Notes: generated by a model not told the origin, from the letters alone. 34,575 nucleotides of DNA from Oscillibacter sp. (GCA_022652815.1 JALCRR010000002.1:110951-145525), one strand, 5' to 3'. Shown: positions 22,522 through 30,923, counted from the first letter of the stretch. Translations and numbers: made by a program.

Positions 22522-23622
22522 TTAGATTTGGGGCAGGTGGCGTTCCAGCTTTTCACCCAGATATGCCGCCAGCTTTGGGAGGCAAAGAATCCGAAAAACC
22601 AGCACACGAACCCAATCTACCAGACAGCCTGCAACAAAGATCGCCAGCGCGAGTCCGAGAACGACCAGGGCAAACTGCCACGCAGGCAGCGTTAAAAGCG
22701 GCACCAACGCCCCGTCCAGAATCCGGTGAAAGACAAAGGGCTGGGCGTGCAGCAGGTAAACGCCGAAGGACACCGGGGCAAAAAAGCCGATGACCGCCCG
22801 GACGGGGCGGGATGTGAGCTTCAACTCGCGGCAGAACTGAAACAGGCAAACGGCGGCAGTCAGTACCACGGGGGACGGGTAACTCAAAAGCCAGCCGCCA
22901 TGCCCGACAGCTCCCGTGCGGGCAAATTCAATTTTTTCCACCACAAACCGAAAGCCCGTCAAAAGCAGGATGCACGCGGCATAACCGCCCAGCCAGACGG
23001 TGCTGCGCCGGGCTTTGGGCGGGTACTCCCGAAGATAGGCGCCCAGGGCATACAGTGCGGAAAGCCAGAGAAAGCTGTAGCCTGCGTTGGTCACAAAGGG
23101 ATCGGCACCCAGAAGCGTGGGCAGCACGGATAGCAGAAGAAAAAGCGTCACCAAAAGGCGCTTCCAGGCACTCTGGGAAAGACTTAGGAGCAGACGGTTA
23201 AAAAACGGGGCCAGACAGTAAACGGCGAAATATGCCGTGAAGTACCAGTACTGCGTAAAACTCACCGGCAGACACGCCTGCAAAAAGCGGCCGAGACTGA
23301 CCGACTGACGGAAAATGGCGAACAGGGCGGTAATGCCCGCAGAGTAGCAGAATACCTGCATCCAAAGGCCGATGAGGCTGCCGGGACGGCAGCGGGAGCG
23401 GAGGAGCAGATAACCCGTCAGCAGGGCGTAACAATCCACGGCGCAGTAAGCAGCGGATTCCAGCAGCCACGCAAGCTTGTAGGTCGCGGTAAACGGCTGA
23501 ATCGCCGCCAAAACGCCGCCTCGCCCCAGCAGATGCAGAATGACCACCAGCAGCATGCTCACCATGCGCAGCAGATCCAAACCGGCATTTCGTTCAGTTT
23601 TTGCGGGCATTGCTGTGTCCAT
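22522..23622 (-). CDS. Acyltransferase-3 family membrane protein
   Basis: This 366-residue protein has about ten membrane helices and belongs to the acyltransferase-3 family, which O-acetylates cell-surface polysaccharides or peptidoglycan. The N-terminal GLDLLRMVSMLLVVILHL carries the family Arg and His; the QYWYFTAYFAVYCLAPFFNRL stretch is the conserved second motif, and FAPVSFGVYLLHAQPFV a later family block. ATG 23622 follows AGGAGG by 7 bases. It is 20 bases downstream of greA on the same strand. The acceptor is unknown; no sugar-nucleotide or glycosyltransferase gene is near. Confidence 0.88.
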   Translation of the reverse strand: MDTAMPAKTERNAGLDLLRMVSMLLVVILHLLGRGGVLAAIQPFTATYKLAWLLESAAYCAVDCYALLTGYLLLRSRCRPGSLIGLWMQVFCYSAGITALFAIFRQSVSLGRFLQACLPVSFTQYWYFTAYFAVYCLAPFFNRLLLSLSQSAWKRLLVTLFLLLSVLPTLLGADPFVTNAGYSFLWLSALYALGAYLREYPPKARRSTVWLGGYAACILLLTGFRFVVEKIEFARTGAVGHGGWLLSYPSPVVLTAAVCLFQFCRELKLTSRPVRAVIGFFAPVSFGVYLLHAQPFVFHRILDGALVPLLTLPAWQFALVVLGLALAIFVAGCLVDWVRVLVFRILCLPKLAAYLGEKLERHLPQI

Positions 23623-23642
23623 AACGGTCCTCCTGCCGCAAT

Positions 23643-24146
23643 TTAATAGCGGTTGATGTCAAGAGACGTATCGTCCGTCCCTTTTTCAATGGCGCGGATT
23701 TCCAGCGTGTATTTCATCTGAGGGGAGACAACCACCTCAATGCGATCTCCGGTTTTATGACCCAGAACCGCCTTGCCCACCGGGGATTCCTTACTGATAT
23801 AGCCCTTGGTGGCGTCCTGACGGAGTGTCGTGACGATCTCAATGACCATCTCTTTTTTCAAAAGCTCATTGTAGATGGTCACTTTGTCGAAAAGCCCCAC
23901 CGTGTTTTCGTCTGCCGGAGCCGCCTTAATGACCTTGGCCGTGCGAATCATCTGCTGGAGGTAGCGAATGCGGCTGTCGTTGCGGTTTTTGGCCTGCTTG
24001 GCACACTTATATTCGTAGTTTTCACTCAGATCACCGAAGGCCCGCGCTGTCTGCACGTCCTCAATCAGCTGCGGGCGATCCCGCAGCCGCTGGTCGATTT
24101 CCTGCTGCATTTTCTGAATGTCCACTTCTGTCAGTTCGTCATACAT
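23643..24146 (-). CDS. greA: GreA/GreB-type transcript cleavage factor
   Basis: This 167-residue protein is a Gre factor that enters the RNA polymerase secondary channel and helps backtracked enzymes resume. The N-terminal coiled coil carries the tip GDLSENYEYKCAKQAKNRNDSRIRYLQ, with the key acidic Asp and Glu. The C-terminal FKBP-like domain ends in GYISKESPVGKAVLGHKTGDRIEV. The N-terminal sequence lacks the usual LTxEGxxKLxxEL start, so it may be a divergent paralogue. ATG 24146 follows GGAGAGGTG; TTG 24152 is less likely. The acyltransferase gene follows after 20 bases. Confidence 0.93.
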   Translation of the reverse strand: MYDELTEVDIQKMQQEIDQRLRDRPQLIEDVQTARAFGDLSENYEYKCAKQAKNRNDSRIRYLQQMIRTAKVIKAAPADENTVGLFDKVTIYNELLKKEMVIEIVTTLRQDATKGYISKESPVGKAVLGHKTGDRIEVVVSPQMKYTLEIRAIEKGTDDTSLDINRY

Positions 24147-24308
24147 GAACAAAACACCTCTCCAATTTTTCGCCGTGGGCGGAAAAGCACTCGATATGGG
24201 CTATCATAGCAGATTTTTGATGAAAAGAAAAGGAGATCCGCAAGACCCCGCGCGGCTGCGCGGGAGGAAAAGCTACGGCCTGCTGGCCGCAAAGAACTGC
24301 AAGGCGCA

Positions 24309-24334
24309 TTCTTTTTCGTCTTGCCGAAAAAGAA
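24309..24334 (+). repeat. Hairpin with TTCTTTTTCG arms
   Basis: A perfect 10-bp stem with the loop TCTTGC. Its sequence resembles the reverse complement of the hairpin at 24882-24908, so the two form an inverted pair about 570 bases apart. Confidence 0.75.
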
Positions 24335-24494
24335 CACCCCGGAGTGGCTTCTCTTGCTGCTTCGCAGCAATTCACCTTCTGCGCCTTGCATGGTGGAAAC
24401 AGACGAAGCGCCGCCTGTGGCGGATAAAGCGAGTCTGTTTCGAGGAAGCGGCGCAATTTACGCATGCGAAGCATCCGCAAATTACATTGCCGCC

Positions 24495-24603
24495 ACGGTG
24501 TAAGAAAAAGCCGCTTGGACGCATCCCACAAAGAAAATCGCCCACTGTAAAAACAATGAGCGATTTTTTTGCAGGGACCTCGTGTTAGGAGAACGCGCGG
24601 TGG
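24495..24603 (+). repeat. Dispersed hairpin repeat, copy B
   Basis: This copy matches 1656-1762 with few changes over 109 bases and the same orientation. The central hairpin (24534-24568) has an unchanged left arm CGCCCACTGT, while the right arm has two G-to-A changes (ACAATGAGCG). On the minus strand these keep pairing as G-U, whereas on the plus strand they make C-A mismatches. It is followed by T8 on the plus strand. Confidence 0.8.
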
Positions 24604-24881
24604 GGTGCGATGGTCAGCCAACGCTCTGCCTGCGTCTCGCGGAAAGTCTGGCAGAAACCTATGGTGCAAATCTGAAAGGCCTCTATCATTTGTCCTGCGC
24701 GTTCCGCTGCGCTACGCACTACCCCGGAAATCAAGGTAAGCGCAAGCGTTTTAGACGCTTAAGGCAATACAGTTTTCCACCCCGGACTGGCGCAACCAAG
24801 CACTTTCACGTTTACTGGATGCACCAAAAATTTGCCGCAGACAAACTGGAAGCGCCTTTCTTTTGTACCGTGCACGGCACG

Positions 24882-24908
24882 TTTTCTTTCGGCAAGACCG
24901 AAAGAAAA
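24882..24908 (-). terminator. Probable terminator of the ABC exporter operon
   Basis: A perfect 11-bp stem (TTTTCTTTCGG/CCGAAAGAAAA) with a CAAGA loop lies 20 bases beyond the stop codon of the exporter gene. T-rich flanks are poor, so termination efficiency is uncertain. Confidence 0.55.
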
Positions 24909-24928
24909 TGTGGGGTGTAGTCTTGTGT

Positions 24929-26851
24929 TTATCCCGCTTTCATGCCGGTGTAGAGCTGGTAATACCGGCCCTTTTCGGCAATCAGTTCGTCGTGGGTGCC
25001 GCGCTCGATGATGTGCCCCTGCTCAAGCACCATGATGCAGTCCGCATTGCGGACGGTGGACAGGCGGTGGGCGATGACGAACGTGGTGCGGCCATACATC
25101 AATCCGTCCATGCCCTGCTGCACCAGCGATTCTGTGCGGGTGTCGATGGAGGACGTGGCTTCGTCCAGAATCAGCACCGGGGGATCGGCCACCGCCGCCC
25201 GGGCAATGGCAATGAGCTGCCGCTGGCCCTGGGAGAGGTTGGCACCGTCGCCGGTGAGCATGGTAGAATACCCCTCCGGCAGACGGGTAATGAACCCGTC
25301 TGCGTTGGCAAGCTGCGCCGCGGCAATGCACTCTTCATCCGTTGCGTCTAGCCGGCCGTAGCGGATGTTGTCCATCACCGTGCCGGTAAAGAGGTGGGTG
25401 TCTTGCAGCACGATGCCGAGAGACGCGCGCAGGTCGGCCTTTTTGATCTTGTTGATGTTGATGCCGTCGTAACGGATTTTGCCGTCCTGAATGTCGTAAA
25501 ACCGGTTGATGAGGTTGGTAATCGTCGTCTTGCCCGCACCGGTGGAGCCGACAAAGGCGATCTTCTGGCCGGGACGGCCAAAGAGCTTGATGTCGTGTAG
25601 GACGGTCTTTTCGGGCACATAGCCGAAGTCCACGCCGTCAAACACGATGTCGCCCTTGACCTCGGTATAGGTGACGGTGCCGTCGCCGTGGGGGTGCTTC
25701 CACGCCCAGGTGCCGGTGCGCTCGCTGGATTCCGTGAGGTTTCCGTCCCGGTCAAACTTGGCGGGGGTCAAGGTCACATAGCCGTCGTCGGCCTCGGGCT
25801 CGGCATCCAGCAGGGTAAAGATGCGCTCCGCGCCAGCCAGAGCCATGACCACGCTGTTCATCTGCATGGAGATCTGGGTGATGGGCATGTTAAAGCTCTT
25901 GTTGAGAGCCAGGAAAGAGACCACCGTGCCAACCGTCACGCCGCCGATGCCGGAGGTCGCCATCAGTGCGCCCAGAACCGCGCACAGGGCGTAGCTGAGG
26001 TTGCCCAGCTGGGCGTTGGCGGGCATCATGACGTTGACGTACTTGTTGGCGGTGTCCGCGCTGTCCCGGAGCTGATCGTTCAGCTTACGGAACTCCCGCA
26101 GACTTTTTTTCTCGTGGGTAAAGACCTTGACGACCTTCTGGCCGCCCATCATCTCCTCAATATAGCCGTTGACCGCGCCCAAATCCTGCTGCTGTTTGAC
26201 AAAATACTTGCCGGATTTTCCGGCCAGTGTCTTGGAGGTAAACAGAATCACCGCCACCATCACCATAGACAGCGCCGTCAGCGGGAGGGACAGCAGGCAC
26301 ATGCTGACAAACACGGCCACGACGGTGACGATGCTGGAAAAGAGCTGGGGAAGGCTCTGGGAAATGAGCTGGCGCAGCGTATCCACGTCGTTGGTGTAGA
26401 CGGACATGATGTCGCCGTGGGAATGGGTGTCAAAATAGCGGATGGGCAGGCTCTCCATGTGGGAGAAAAGACGGATACGGAGGTTCCGCAGCGAGCCTTG
26501 AGACACGTTGACCATGATGCGGTTATAGCCCCAGGTGCACAAAGCGCCGATGGCATAGATGCACGCGATTTTCACCAGTGCAAGCAGCAGCGGCGCGTAA
26601 TCCGGCGCGCTCTGGGAGAGCATGGGGGTGATATAGTCGTCGATTAGGTTCTTCAGAAAGCGACTGGCCTGCACGGTGGCGAGGGCGCTTGCGAAAATGC
26701 CGAGAACCACCAAAACGCACAGGGGCAGGTAGTCGTGCAGAACGTCCGTTAAAATGCGCTTGAGAATTTTTCCGGGGTTTTTAATTTTAGGCCGAGGGCC
26801 GCGTCCTCGTCCGCCGGGACCGGGCATCACTCTTGCTTTTTGTTCTGCCAT
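24929..26851 (-). CDS. ABC exporter half-transporter, catalytic subunit (TM288-like)
   Basis: This 640-residue protein joins a six-helix membrane domain to a nucleotide-binding domain. Walker A is GSTGAGKTT, the signature is LSQGQRQL (Gln in place of one Gly), and Walker B is LILDEATSSIDT with a canonical Glu, so this subunit carries the intact catalytic Walker B. Between the two domains there is an insert of about 50 residues that includes TGTWAWKHPHGDGTVTY. The start ATG 26851 overlaps the stop of the preceding gene (TGATG), so the two halves are coupled and should form a heterodimer. Likely exports a drug, peptide or lipid; the substrate is not shown. Confidence 0.94.
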   Translation of the reverse strand: MAEQKARVMPGPGGRGRGPRPKIKNPGKILKRILTDVLHDYLPLCVLVVLGIFASALATVQASRFLKNLIDDYITPMLSQSAPDYAPLLLALVKIACIYAIGALCTWGYNRIMVNVSQGSLRNLRIRLFSHMESLPIRYFDTHSHGDIMSVYTNDVDTLRQLISQSLPQLFSSIVTVVAVFVSMCLLSLPLTALSMVMVAVILFTSKTLAGKSGKYFVKQQQDLGAVNGYIEEMMGGQKVVKVFTHEKKSLREFRKLNDQLRDSADTANKYVNVMMPANAQLGNLSYALCAVLGALMATSGIGGVTVGTVVSFLALNKSFNMPITQISMQMNSVVMALAGAERIFTLLDAEPEADDGYVTLTPAKFDRDGNLTESSERTGTWAWKHPHGDGTVTYTEVKGDIVFDGVDFGYVPEKTVLHDIKLFGRPGQKIAFVGSTGAGKTTITNLINRFYDIQDGKIRYDGININKIKKADLRASLGIVLQDTHLFTGTVMDNIRYGRLDATDEECIAAAQLANADGFITRLPEGYSTMLTGDGANLSQGQRQLIAIARAAVADPPVLILDEATSSIDTRTESLVQQGMDGLMYGRTTFVIAHRLSTVRNADCIMVLEQGHIIERGTHDELIAEKGRYYQLYTGMKAG

Positions 26852-28602
26852 CAGTTTTCGCCTCCCTGCTTGTCGAAGTCGCCGCCGCCCTGTGTCTGGC
26901 CGACGTAGACCTCCTGATAAATGGTGTTGGTTTTCAGCAGCTCGTCATGGGTTCCGATGCCGTTGACCACGCCGTCGTCCAGCACGATGATGCGATCCGC
27001 GTCCTGCACGGAGGAAATGCGCTGGGCGATGATGATTTTGGTGGTGCCGGGAATTTCCTCCCGGAAGGCCTGCCGGATTTTCGCGTCCGTGGCGGTGTCT
27101 ACTGCGGAGGTGGAATCGTCCAGAATCAGAACCTTGGGCTTTTTCAGCAGTGCCCGGGCAATGCACAGCCGCTGCTTCTGACCGCCGGAGACATTGCTGC
27201 CGCCCTGCTCAATGTGGGTTTGGTAGCCCTCGGGAAGGCGGTCGATAAATTCATCGGCGCAGGCAAGCGCGCAGGCGCGACGGCACTCCTCCTCGCTGGC
27301 ATTTTCGTTGCCCCAGCGGAGGTTGTCATAAATACTGCCGGAGAAGAGCACGTTTTTCTGCAAGACCATGGAGACTTGATCGCGCAGCGCCTCCATGTCA
27401 TAGTCGCGCACGTCCACGCCGCCCACCTGCACACTGCCCTCGGTTGCGTCGTAAAGCCGGGGAATCAGCTGCACCAGACTGGATTTTGCGCTGCCGGTAC
27501 CGCCCAGAATGCCGATGGTCTCGCCGGAGCGGATGTGGAAATCAACGTCCCGCAGGACGCTCTTTCCGCTGCGGTTGCCGTAGGCAAAGGAGACGTGGTT
27601 GAAGTCAATGCTGCCATCGGCTACGTCGGAAATCGCATCGGGCTTGTTTATAAGGTCGCTCTTTTCGTCGATGACCTCGCAGATACGCCGGGCGGATGCT
27701 GCGGACATGGTGAGCATGACGAACACCATGGAGAGCATCATCAGTCCCATCAGAATGTTCATGACGTAGCTAAAGAGGCTCGTCAGCTGGCCGGTGGTCA
27801 GGGCGCCGCCCACAATCATGTGGGCGCCCATCCAGCTCAGCGCCAGATTGCAGCCGTAAACAGCCACCATCATGGCCGGCATGTTGAAGGTCAGGCGCTT
27901 TTCCGCCTTGACAAACATCTTGTAAACGGCATTGGCCGCCTTGGAATACTTCTGGTTTTCAAAGTCCTCCCGCACGAAGCTCTTCACCACCCGAATGCCG
28001 GAGACATTCTCCTGCACGGAGGCATTGAGGGCGTCGTATTTCTGGAACACCTTTTCAAAAATACTTGCGGCGGGTCCGATAATGAGGGCCAGCACCAGCA
28101 GAAGAAACACGATGGCGATGACGAAAATCATGGCCAGCCGGGGGCTGATGCCAAAGGCCAGCACCATGGCGCAGATCATGGAAACCGGCGCCCGCATGCA
28201 CATCCGAATCAGCATCTGGAAGGCGTTTTGCAGGTTGGTGACATCAGTGGTCAGCCGGGTGACAAGGCCGGCGGTGGAGTATTTGTCGATGTTGGCGAAG
28301 GAAAAATTCTGAATGTTGGCAAACATGGCGTCCCGCAGATTGCAGGCAAAGCCCGTGGAGGCTCGCGCCGAAAACCGGCCTGCCAGCACGCCGCAGGTCA
28401 GGCTGGCTGCAGCCAGTGCCACGATGATGGCGCCGTACTTCCAGATGGCGTTCATGTCGCCCACGGCGATGCCCTTGTCGATGATCCACGCCATGACGAA
28501 CGGAATCAGCGTCTCCAGAATTCCCTCAAAAATTGAGAGAAGCGGGGTGACGATGGCGTCTTTTTTGTATTGCTTAATTTGCGCGCCCAGTGTTTTGATC
28601 AT
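26851..28602 (-). CDS. ABC exporter half-transporter, degenerate-site subunit (TM287-like)
   Basis: This 583-residue protein has six membrane helices in its first 300 residues and one nucleotide-binding domain. Walker A is GGTGSAKSS (367-375; Ala372 replaces the usual Gly), the signature is VSGGQ (about 472-476), and Walker B ends in LDDSTSAVD with Asp496 where the catalytic Glu should be. This is the degenerate-site pattern of heterodimeric exporters such as TM287/288. It starts 4 bases inside the end of the MarR gene (ATGA) and overlaps the next exporter gene by one base. Confidence 0.94.
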   Translation of the reverse strand: MIKTLGAQIKQYKKDAIVTPLLSIFEGILETLIPFVMAWIIDKGIAVGDMNAIWKYGAIIVALAAASLTCGVLAGRFSARASTGFACNLRDAMFANIQNFSFANIDKYSTAGLVTRLTTDVTNLQNAFQMLIRMCMRAPVSMICAMVLAFGISPRLAMIFVIAIVFLLLVLALIIGPAASIFEKVFQKYDALNASVQENVSGIRVVKSFVREDFENQKYSKAANAVYKMFVKAEKRLTFNMPAMMVAVYGCNLALSWMGAHMIVGGALTTGQLTSLFSYVMNILMGLMMLSMVFVMLTMSAASARRICEVIDEKSDLINKPDAISDVADGSIDFNHVSFAYGNRSGKSVLRDVDFHIRSGETIGILGGTGSAKSSLVQLIPRLYDATEGSVQVGGVDVRDYDMEALRDQVSMVLQKNVLFSGSIYDNLRWGNENASEEECRRACALACADEFIDRLPEGYQTHIEQGGSNVSGGQKQRLCIARALLKKPKVLILDDSTSAVDTATDAKIRQAFREEIPGTTKIIIAQRISSVQDADRIIVLDDGVVNGIGTHDELLKTNTIYQEVYVGQTQGGGDFDKQGGEN

Positions 28603-29078
28603 ACGGTTTCTCCTTTCCGGGTACAGGGACAGCAGGAAGACGTGTCTTCCAGATTTCTTTCCAGTTTTCGCAGCAGAGTCAGCAGGGTCGCCCGCTCCTC
28701 CTGCGTAAGACCGCAGGTCAGCTCCTCTTCAAAGCGGATCATGCCCTGGCGAATTTTTGCCATGTGGTGCATGGACTTTTCCGTCAGTACCAACTTTTTG
28801 AGCCTTGCGTCTCCGGCCACGCCGCAGCGGGTAATCAGGCCGCCGTGCTCCATCGCCGTCAGCATTTTGGAGGCTGTGGCTCGGGTAATGGAAAACTCGG
28901 CCTCCACATCTTTTTGAAAAATATCCCGATTCTGATTCAGGAACAAAAAACCCACGACCCGTCCCTGCATCTCCGTCACTTCACACTTGAGATGGGGCGA
29001 GAGAGAGGCCTCCGCCTTTCGGTTGAGCTTGTTGCTCAGAATTTTCAGCTCCCGGGCAATGGACTCGGTTGGTTCCAT
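28599..29078 (-). CDS. MarR family transcriptional regulator
   Basis: This 159-residue protein has a MarR-type winged helix (about 50-110) with EAEFSITRATASKMLTAMEHGGLITR as recognition helix, and helical ends for dimerisation. It is first in an operon with two exporter genes and overlaps the first by 4 bases, so it most likely represses their expression and is released by a transported compound. The last residues are Cys-rich (SSCCPC), unusual for MarR and possibly redox or metal responsive. ATG 29078 has AAGG 8 bases upstream; the GTG at 29084 is too close to that site. Confidence 0.92.
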   Translation of the reverse strand: MEPTESIARELKILSNKLNRKAEASLSPHLKCEVTEMQGRVVGFLFLNQNRDIFQKDVEAEFSITRATASKMLTAMEHGGLITRCGVAGDARLKKLVLTEKSMHHMAKIRQGMIRFEEELTCGLTQEERATLLTLLRKLERNLEDTSSCCPCTRKGETV

Positions 29079-29123
29079 AAGCACACCTTCTTTTGTTTGC
29101 TATCGAATTGTTTGACAGCGAAC

Positions 29124-29152
29124 ATTATATGGCGGAATGCACAGAGAGTCAA
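29124..29152 (-). promoter_or_regulatory. Promoter of the MarR-exporter operon
   Basis: TTGACT (29147-29152) and TATAAT (29124-29129) are separated by 17 bases. Just downstream, two TTGTTTG direct repeats about 15 bases apart on the plus strand (29096-29115) may be the MarR site. Confidence 0.8.
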
Positions 29153-29183
29153 TAGATAATTTGTGAACGTTGTGTAACAAAAC

Positions 29184-29215
29184 GGGTGGAAATCCTTCTG
29201 TAAGAATTTCCACCC
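29184..29215 (-). terminator. Terminator of the NUDIX gene
   Basis: A 10-bp stem (GGGTGGAAAT/ATTTCCACCC) with a 12-base loop is followed by TTTTG on the minus strand, 14 bases past the NUDIX stop. Confidence 0.7.
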
Positions 29216-29229
29216 CACGGGCTGTTCAT

Positions 29230-29787
29230 TCAATTTTCCCGGAGAAATCCCATCTGATCCTTCATTTCAAACAAGAGCTGAAGAAATCCGCGGTAGTATG
29301 GGATAAACACCCCGCTGTCAGCCAGCGACAATATTTCCGGCAGAGTTGCCCAGCGCACCGCAGACACCTCGGACGCCTGCAAATGGAGTGCGGCCGGCTC
29401 GACCTCCCGCTCCACAATATAAATATCGTCAAAGCCGTCGGAAAAGTTCACCGTCAAGTATGGGCGAATCCCGCTTAAATCCAGCGCAAGGCCAAGCTCT
29501 TCCCCAACCTCCCGCATGGCGGCTTCTCGGCTGGTCTCCCCTGATTGCACCGCCCCGCCCACAGTAATGTCCCAGAGAGACGGAAACGCCTTTTTGCTGG
29601 CCTGCCGCTGCTGAATCAGCATTTGGCCGGCGGCGTTGAAGATGCAGACGTGAATCACCGTCAGATACGCGCCGGGTTCCACGGGGGTTCCGCGGAGCAT
29701 TGTCCGGCCGGTTGCGTGGCGGTATTCATCGTAAATGTCCATCCGCTCGCCGGAATCGCTGGGCCAGACCTTCCCCTGCTGCGCCAT
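29230..29787 (-). CDS. NUDIX hydrolase
   Basis: This 185-residue protein carries the complete NUDIX box GX5EX7REVGEELG at residues 78-99 and hydrolyses a nucleoside diphosphate-linked or related pyrophosphate. The flanking MDIYDEYRHATGRTMLRGTPVEPG resembles the isopentenyl-diphosphate isomerase/YfcD-like subgroup start. I keep ATG 29787, four bases after the stop of the upstream gene, though it has no clear ribosome binding site; ATG 29742 (MDIYDEY) is a serious alternative. It is downstream of the DUF6506 gene and probably coupled to it. Confidence 0.9.
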   Translation of the reverse strand: MAQQGKVWPSDSGERMDIYDEYRHATGRTMLRGTPVEPGAYLTVIHVCIFNAAGQMLIQQRQASKKAFPSLWDITVGGAVQSGETSREAAMREVGEELGLALDLSGIRPYLTVNFSDGFDDIYIVEREVEPAALHLQASEVSAVRWATLPEILSLADSGVFIPYYRGFLQLLFEMKDQMGFLREN

Positions 29788-29791
29788 GGAC

Positions 29792-30094
29792 TTAAAGAAA
29801 AGCGGAGTCGCCGCTCTTAAAGCCCAGTGCGGGATGGAAGTCGAACTTCACTGCGCCCACGGCCACGTCGGCGCCGACGGCCTTCTGCACACGGGCAATA
29901 CCCTCGTTGCCAAAGCCCGCGCACAGTTCAATGGCGGTGACGCCCTTGGCAGTCATGTCCTTTGCTGCGGCTTCCGCCTCGGCATAGTTTTTGCAGCCGA
30001 TGACATTCAGATCAATGCTGGGCGTGGAGACAACGGCACGGGTGGACGCGTCCGCGTCACCCACCAGAAAAATAAATGCGGCTTGAAGATTCAT
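29792..30094 (-). CDS. DUF6506 family protein
   Basis: This 100-residue cytoplasmic protein resembles the DUF6506 family. It begins with a beta strand (MNLQAAFIFLVG) and has a central helix (NYAEAEAAAKDMTAKGVTAIELCAG) with a Gly-rich turn. No catalytic motif is obvious. ATG 30094 follows GGGAGG by 7 bases. The NUDIX gene begins 4 bases after its stop codon, so the two are co-transcribed. Confidence 0.75.
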   Translation of the reverse strand: MNLQAAFIFLVGDADASTRAVVSTPSIDLNVIGCKNYAEAEAAAKDMTAKGVTAIELCAGFGNEGIARVQKAVGADVAVGAVKFDFHPALGFKSGDSAFL

Positions 30095-30170
30095 AAAGAA
30101 GCCTCCCAATGTAGTTTTTGATGATGTTTACAATAGCACAGAATGGAAAAAAAGAAAAGAGCGGACAAAA

Positions 30171-30203
30171 AAGGAACCCCGCCGCTTTGCGGCAGGGTTC
30201 CTT
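30171..30203 (-). terminator. Terminator of the unrecognised gene 30220-30693
   Basis: A stem AAGGAACCC-GCCGC with its complement and a 3-base loop is followed by TTTTTTG on the minus strand. One position is a G-U pair when read on the minus strand and a mismatch on the plus strand, which fits minus-strand use. Confidence 0.85.
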
Positions 30204-30219
30204 CCAATGTACGAGGAAA

Positions 30220-30693
30220 TCAGATGTCGCACTCTCTGGTGCGCCAGGCAACCTCAGCGTCCAGCTCGCGCTTCAGCTTGGCGTTTTCGGCCACCAGATC
30301 GTCATAATGACGGCTCTGCACATAATATTTCACGAAGCTGAAGGTGGCCTCCTGAAATTCCTCTTCCGAGTACTGGGGAAGCAGGCTGCCGTTGACGCGC
30401 TTGAGTCCCTGCACAGAGATGACCACTACGCGGCGGTTTTTCTCCGAAAGATGAATGATTTTCAGATTGTCGGGAATGTCCAGGTTCAGATCGTAGACCT
30501 CGTTGACCTTCTCCAGCAGCTTGCGCTGTTCGGGCTTGGCCGAAACGATGACACCATATTTGTTGAACAGCTCTTTCAAGTAATCAACCGAAACTTCTTC
30601 TCTCGTAATGGTTCCTTTGCCGATTCCGGAAAGCATGGTGTTGGAAAGAGAAAAACTGATGTAAACCTCATTGCCGGTCTTGGGATAACTCAT
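30220..30693 (-). CDS. Unrecognised protein with C-terminal coiled coil
   Basis: This 157-residue protein is not one I recognise. It seems soluble, with mixed alpha/beta stretches (EVYISFSLSNTMLSGIGKGTI and RRVVVISVQGLKRVNG) and a helical, coiled-coil C-terminus (YDDLVAENAKLKRELDAEVA) ending in CDI. It has its own promoter region with two TTACGCAAA repeats at 30766-30796 and its own terminator. ATG 30693 follows AGGAGG by 9 bases. A regulatory or scaffold role is a guess only. Confidence 0.7.
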   Translation of the reverse strand: MSYPKTGNEVYISFSLSNTMLSGIGKGTITREEVSVDYLKELFNKYGVIVSAKPEQRKLLEKVNEVYDLNLDIPDNLKIIHLSEKNRRVVVISVQGLKRVNGSLLPQYSEEEFQEATFSFVKYYVQSRHYDDLVAENAKLKRELDAEVAWRTRECDI

Positions 30694-30752
30694 ACTCCTG
30701 TACCTCCTATGATTTGGTTTTGGCAGGCAGGTGTTTTTTCTGCTCTGGGGCC

Positions 30753-30796
30753 ATTATAACATATGTTACGCAAAAGTAAAATATTATTTACGCAAA
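30753..30796 (-). promoter_or_regulatory. Promoter with twin direct repeats of gene 30220-30693
   Basis: On the minus strand a TATAAT box (30753-30758) overlaps a TAACATATGTTA palindrome. Two copies of TTACGCAAA (plus strand 30766-30774 and 30788-30796) are spaced 22 bases, about two helix turns, and lie in the -35 region where the core promoter is weak. This is what a binding site for a dimeric regulator would look like. Confidence 0.5.
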
Positions 30797-30923
30797 CAAA
30801 CGTAAAAAAATTGTAGAAAAATTTGGAGCAGGTGCTTTGCAAGCGCTGCGTGCCCAAACCCGTGCATAGGGTGAACACTGACACACAAACTAAGCCATAA
30901 AAAGAAAAGGGCGTGGTAATTGC

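Larger units (their letters stand above)
24153..24928. other. Gene-free hairpin-rich region containing repeat copy B
   Basis: This gap between the greA start and the ABC exporter stop holds no credible gene. It contains many short stem-loops, for example CCGCGC/GCGCGG, a TTGCTGC/GCAGCAA stem near 24357, and nested GAAACAGAC/GTCTGTTTC arms around a second stem near 24398-24451. Two hairpins that carry a TCTTGCC-type loop in opposite orientations lie at 24309-24334 and 24882-24908. Repeat copy B is at 24495-24603. Confidence 0.75.

Noticed and set aside
24139-24669. 176-codon minus-strand frame in the gene-free region
   Set aside because: It crosses the repeat and several hairpins, shares a WDASKR peptide with a frame at copy A only because of the repeat DNA, and has no ribosome binding site.
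26833-28536. 567-codon plus-strand frame antisense to the ABC exporter
   Set aside because: It is a His/Gly/Gln-rich shadow of a well-supported ABC gene and lacks a start site.
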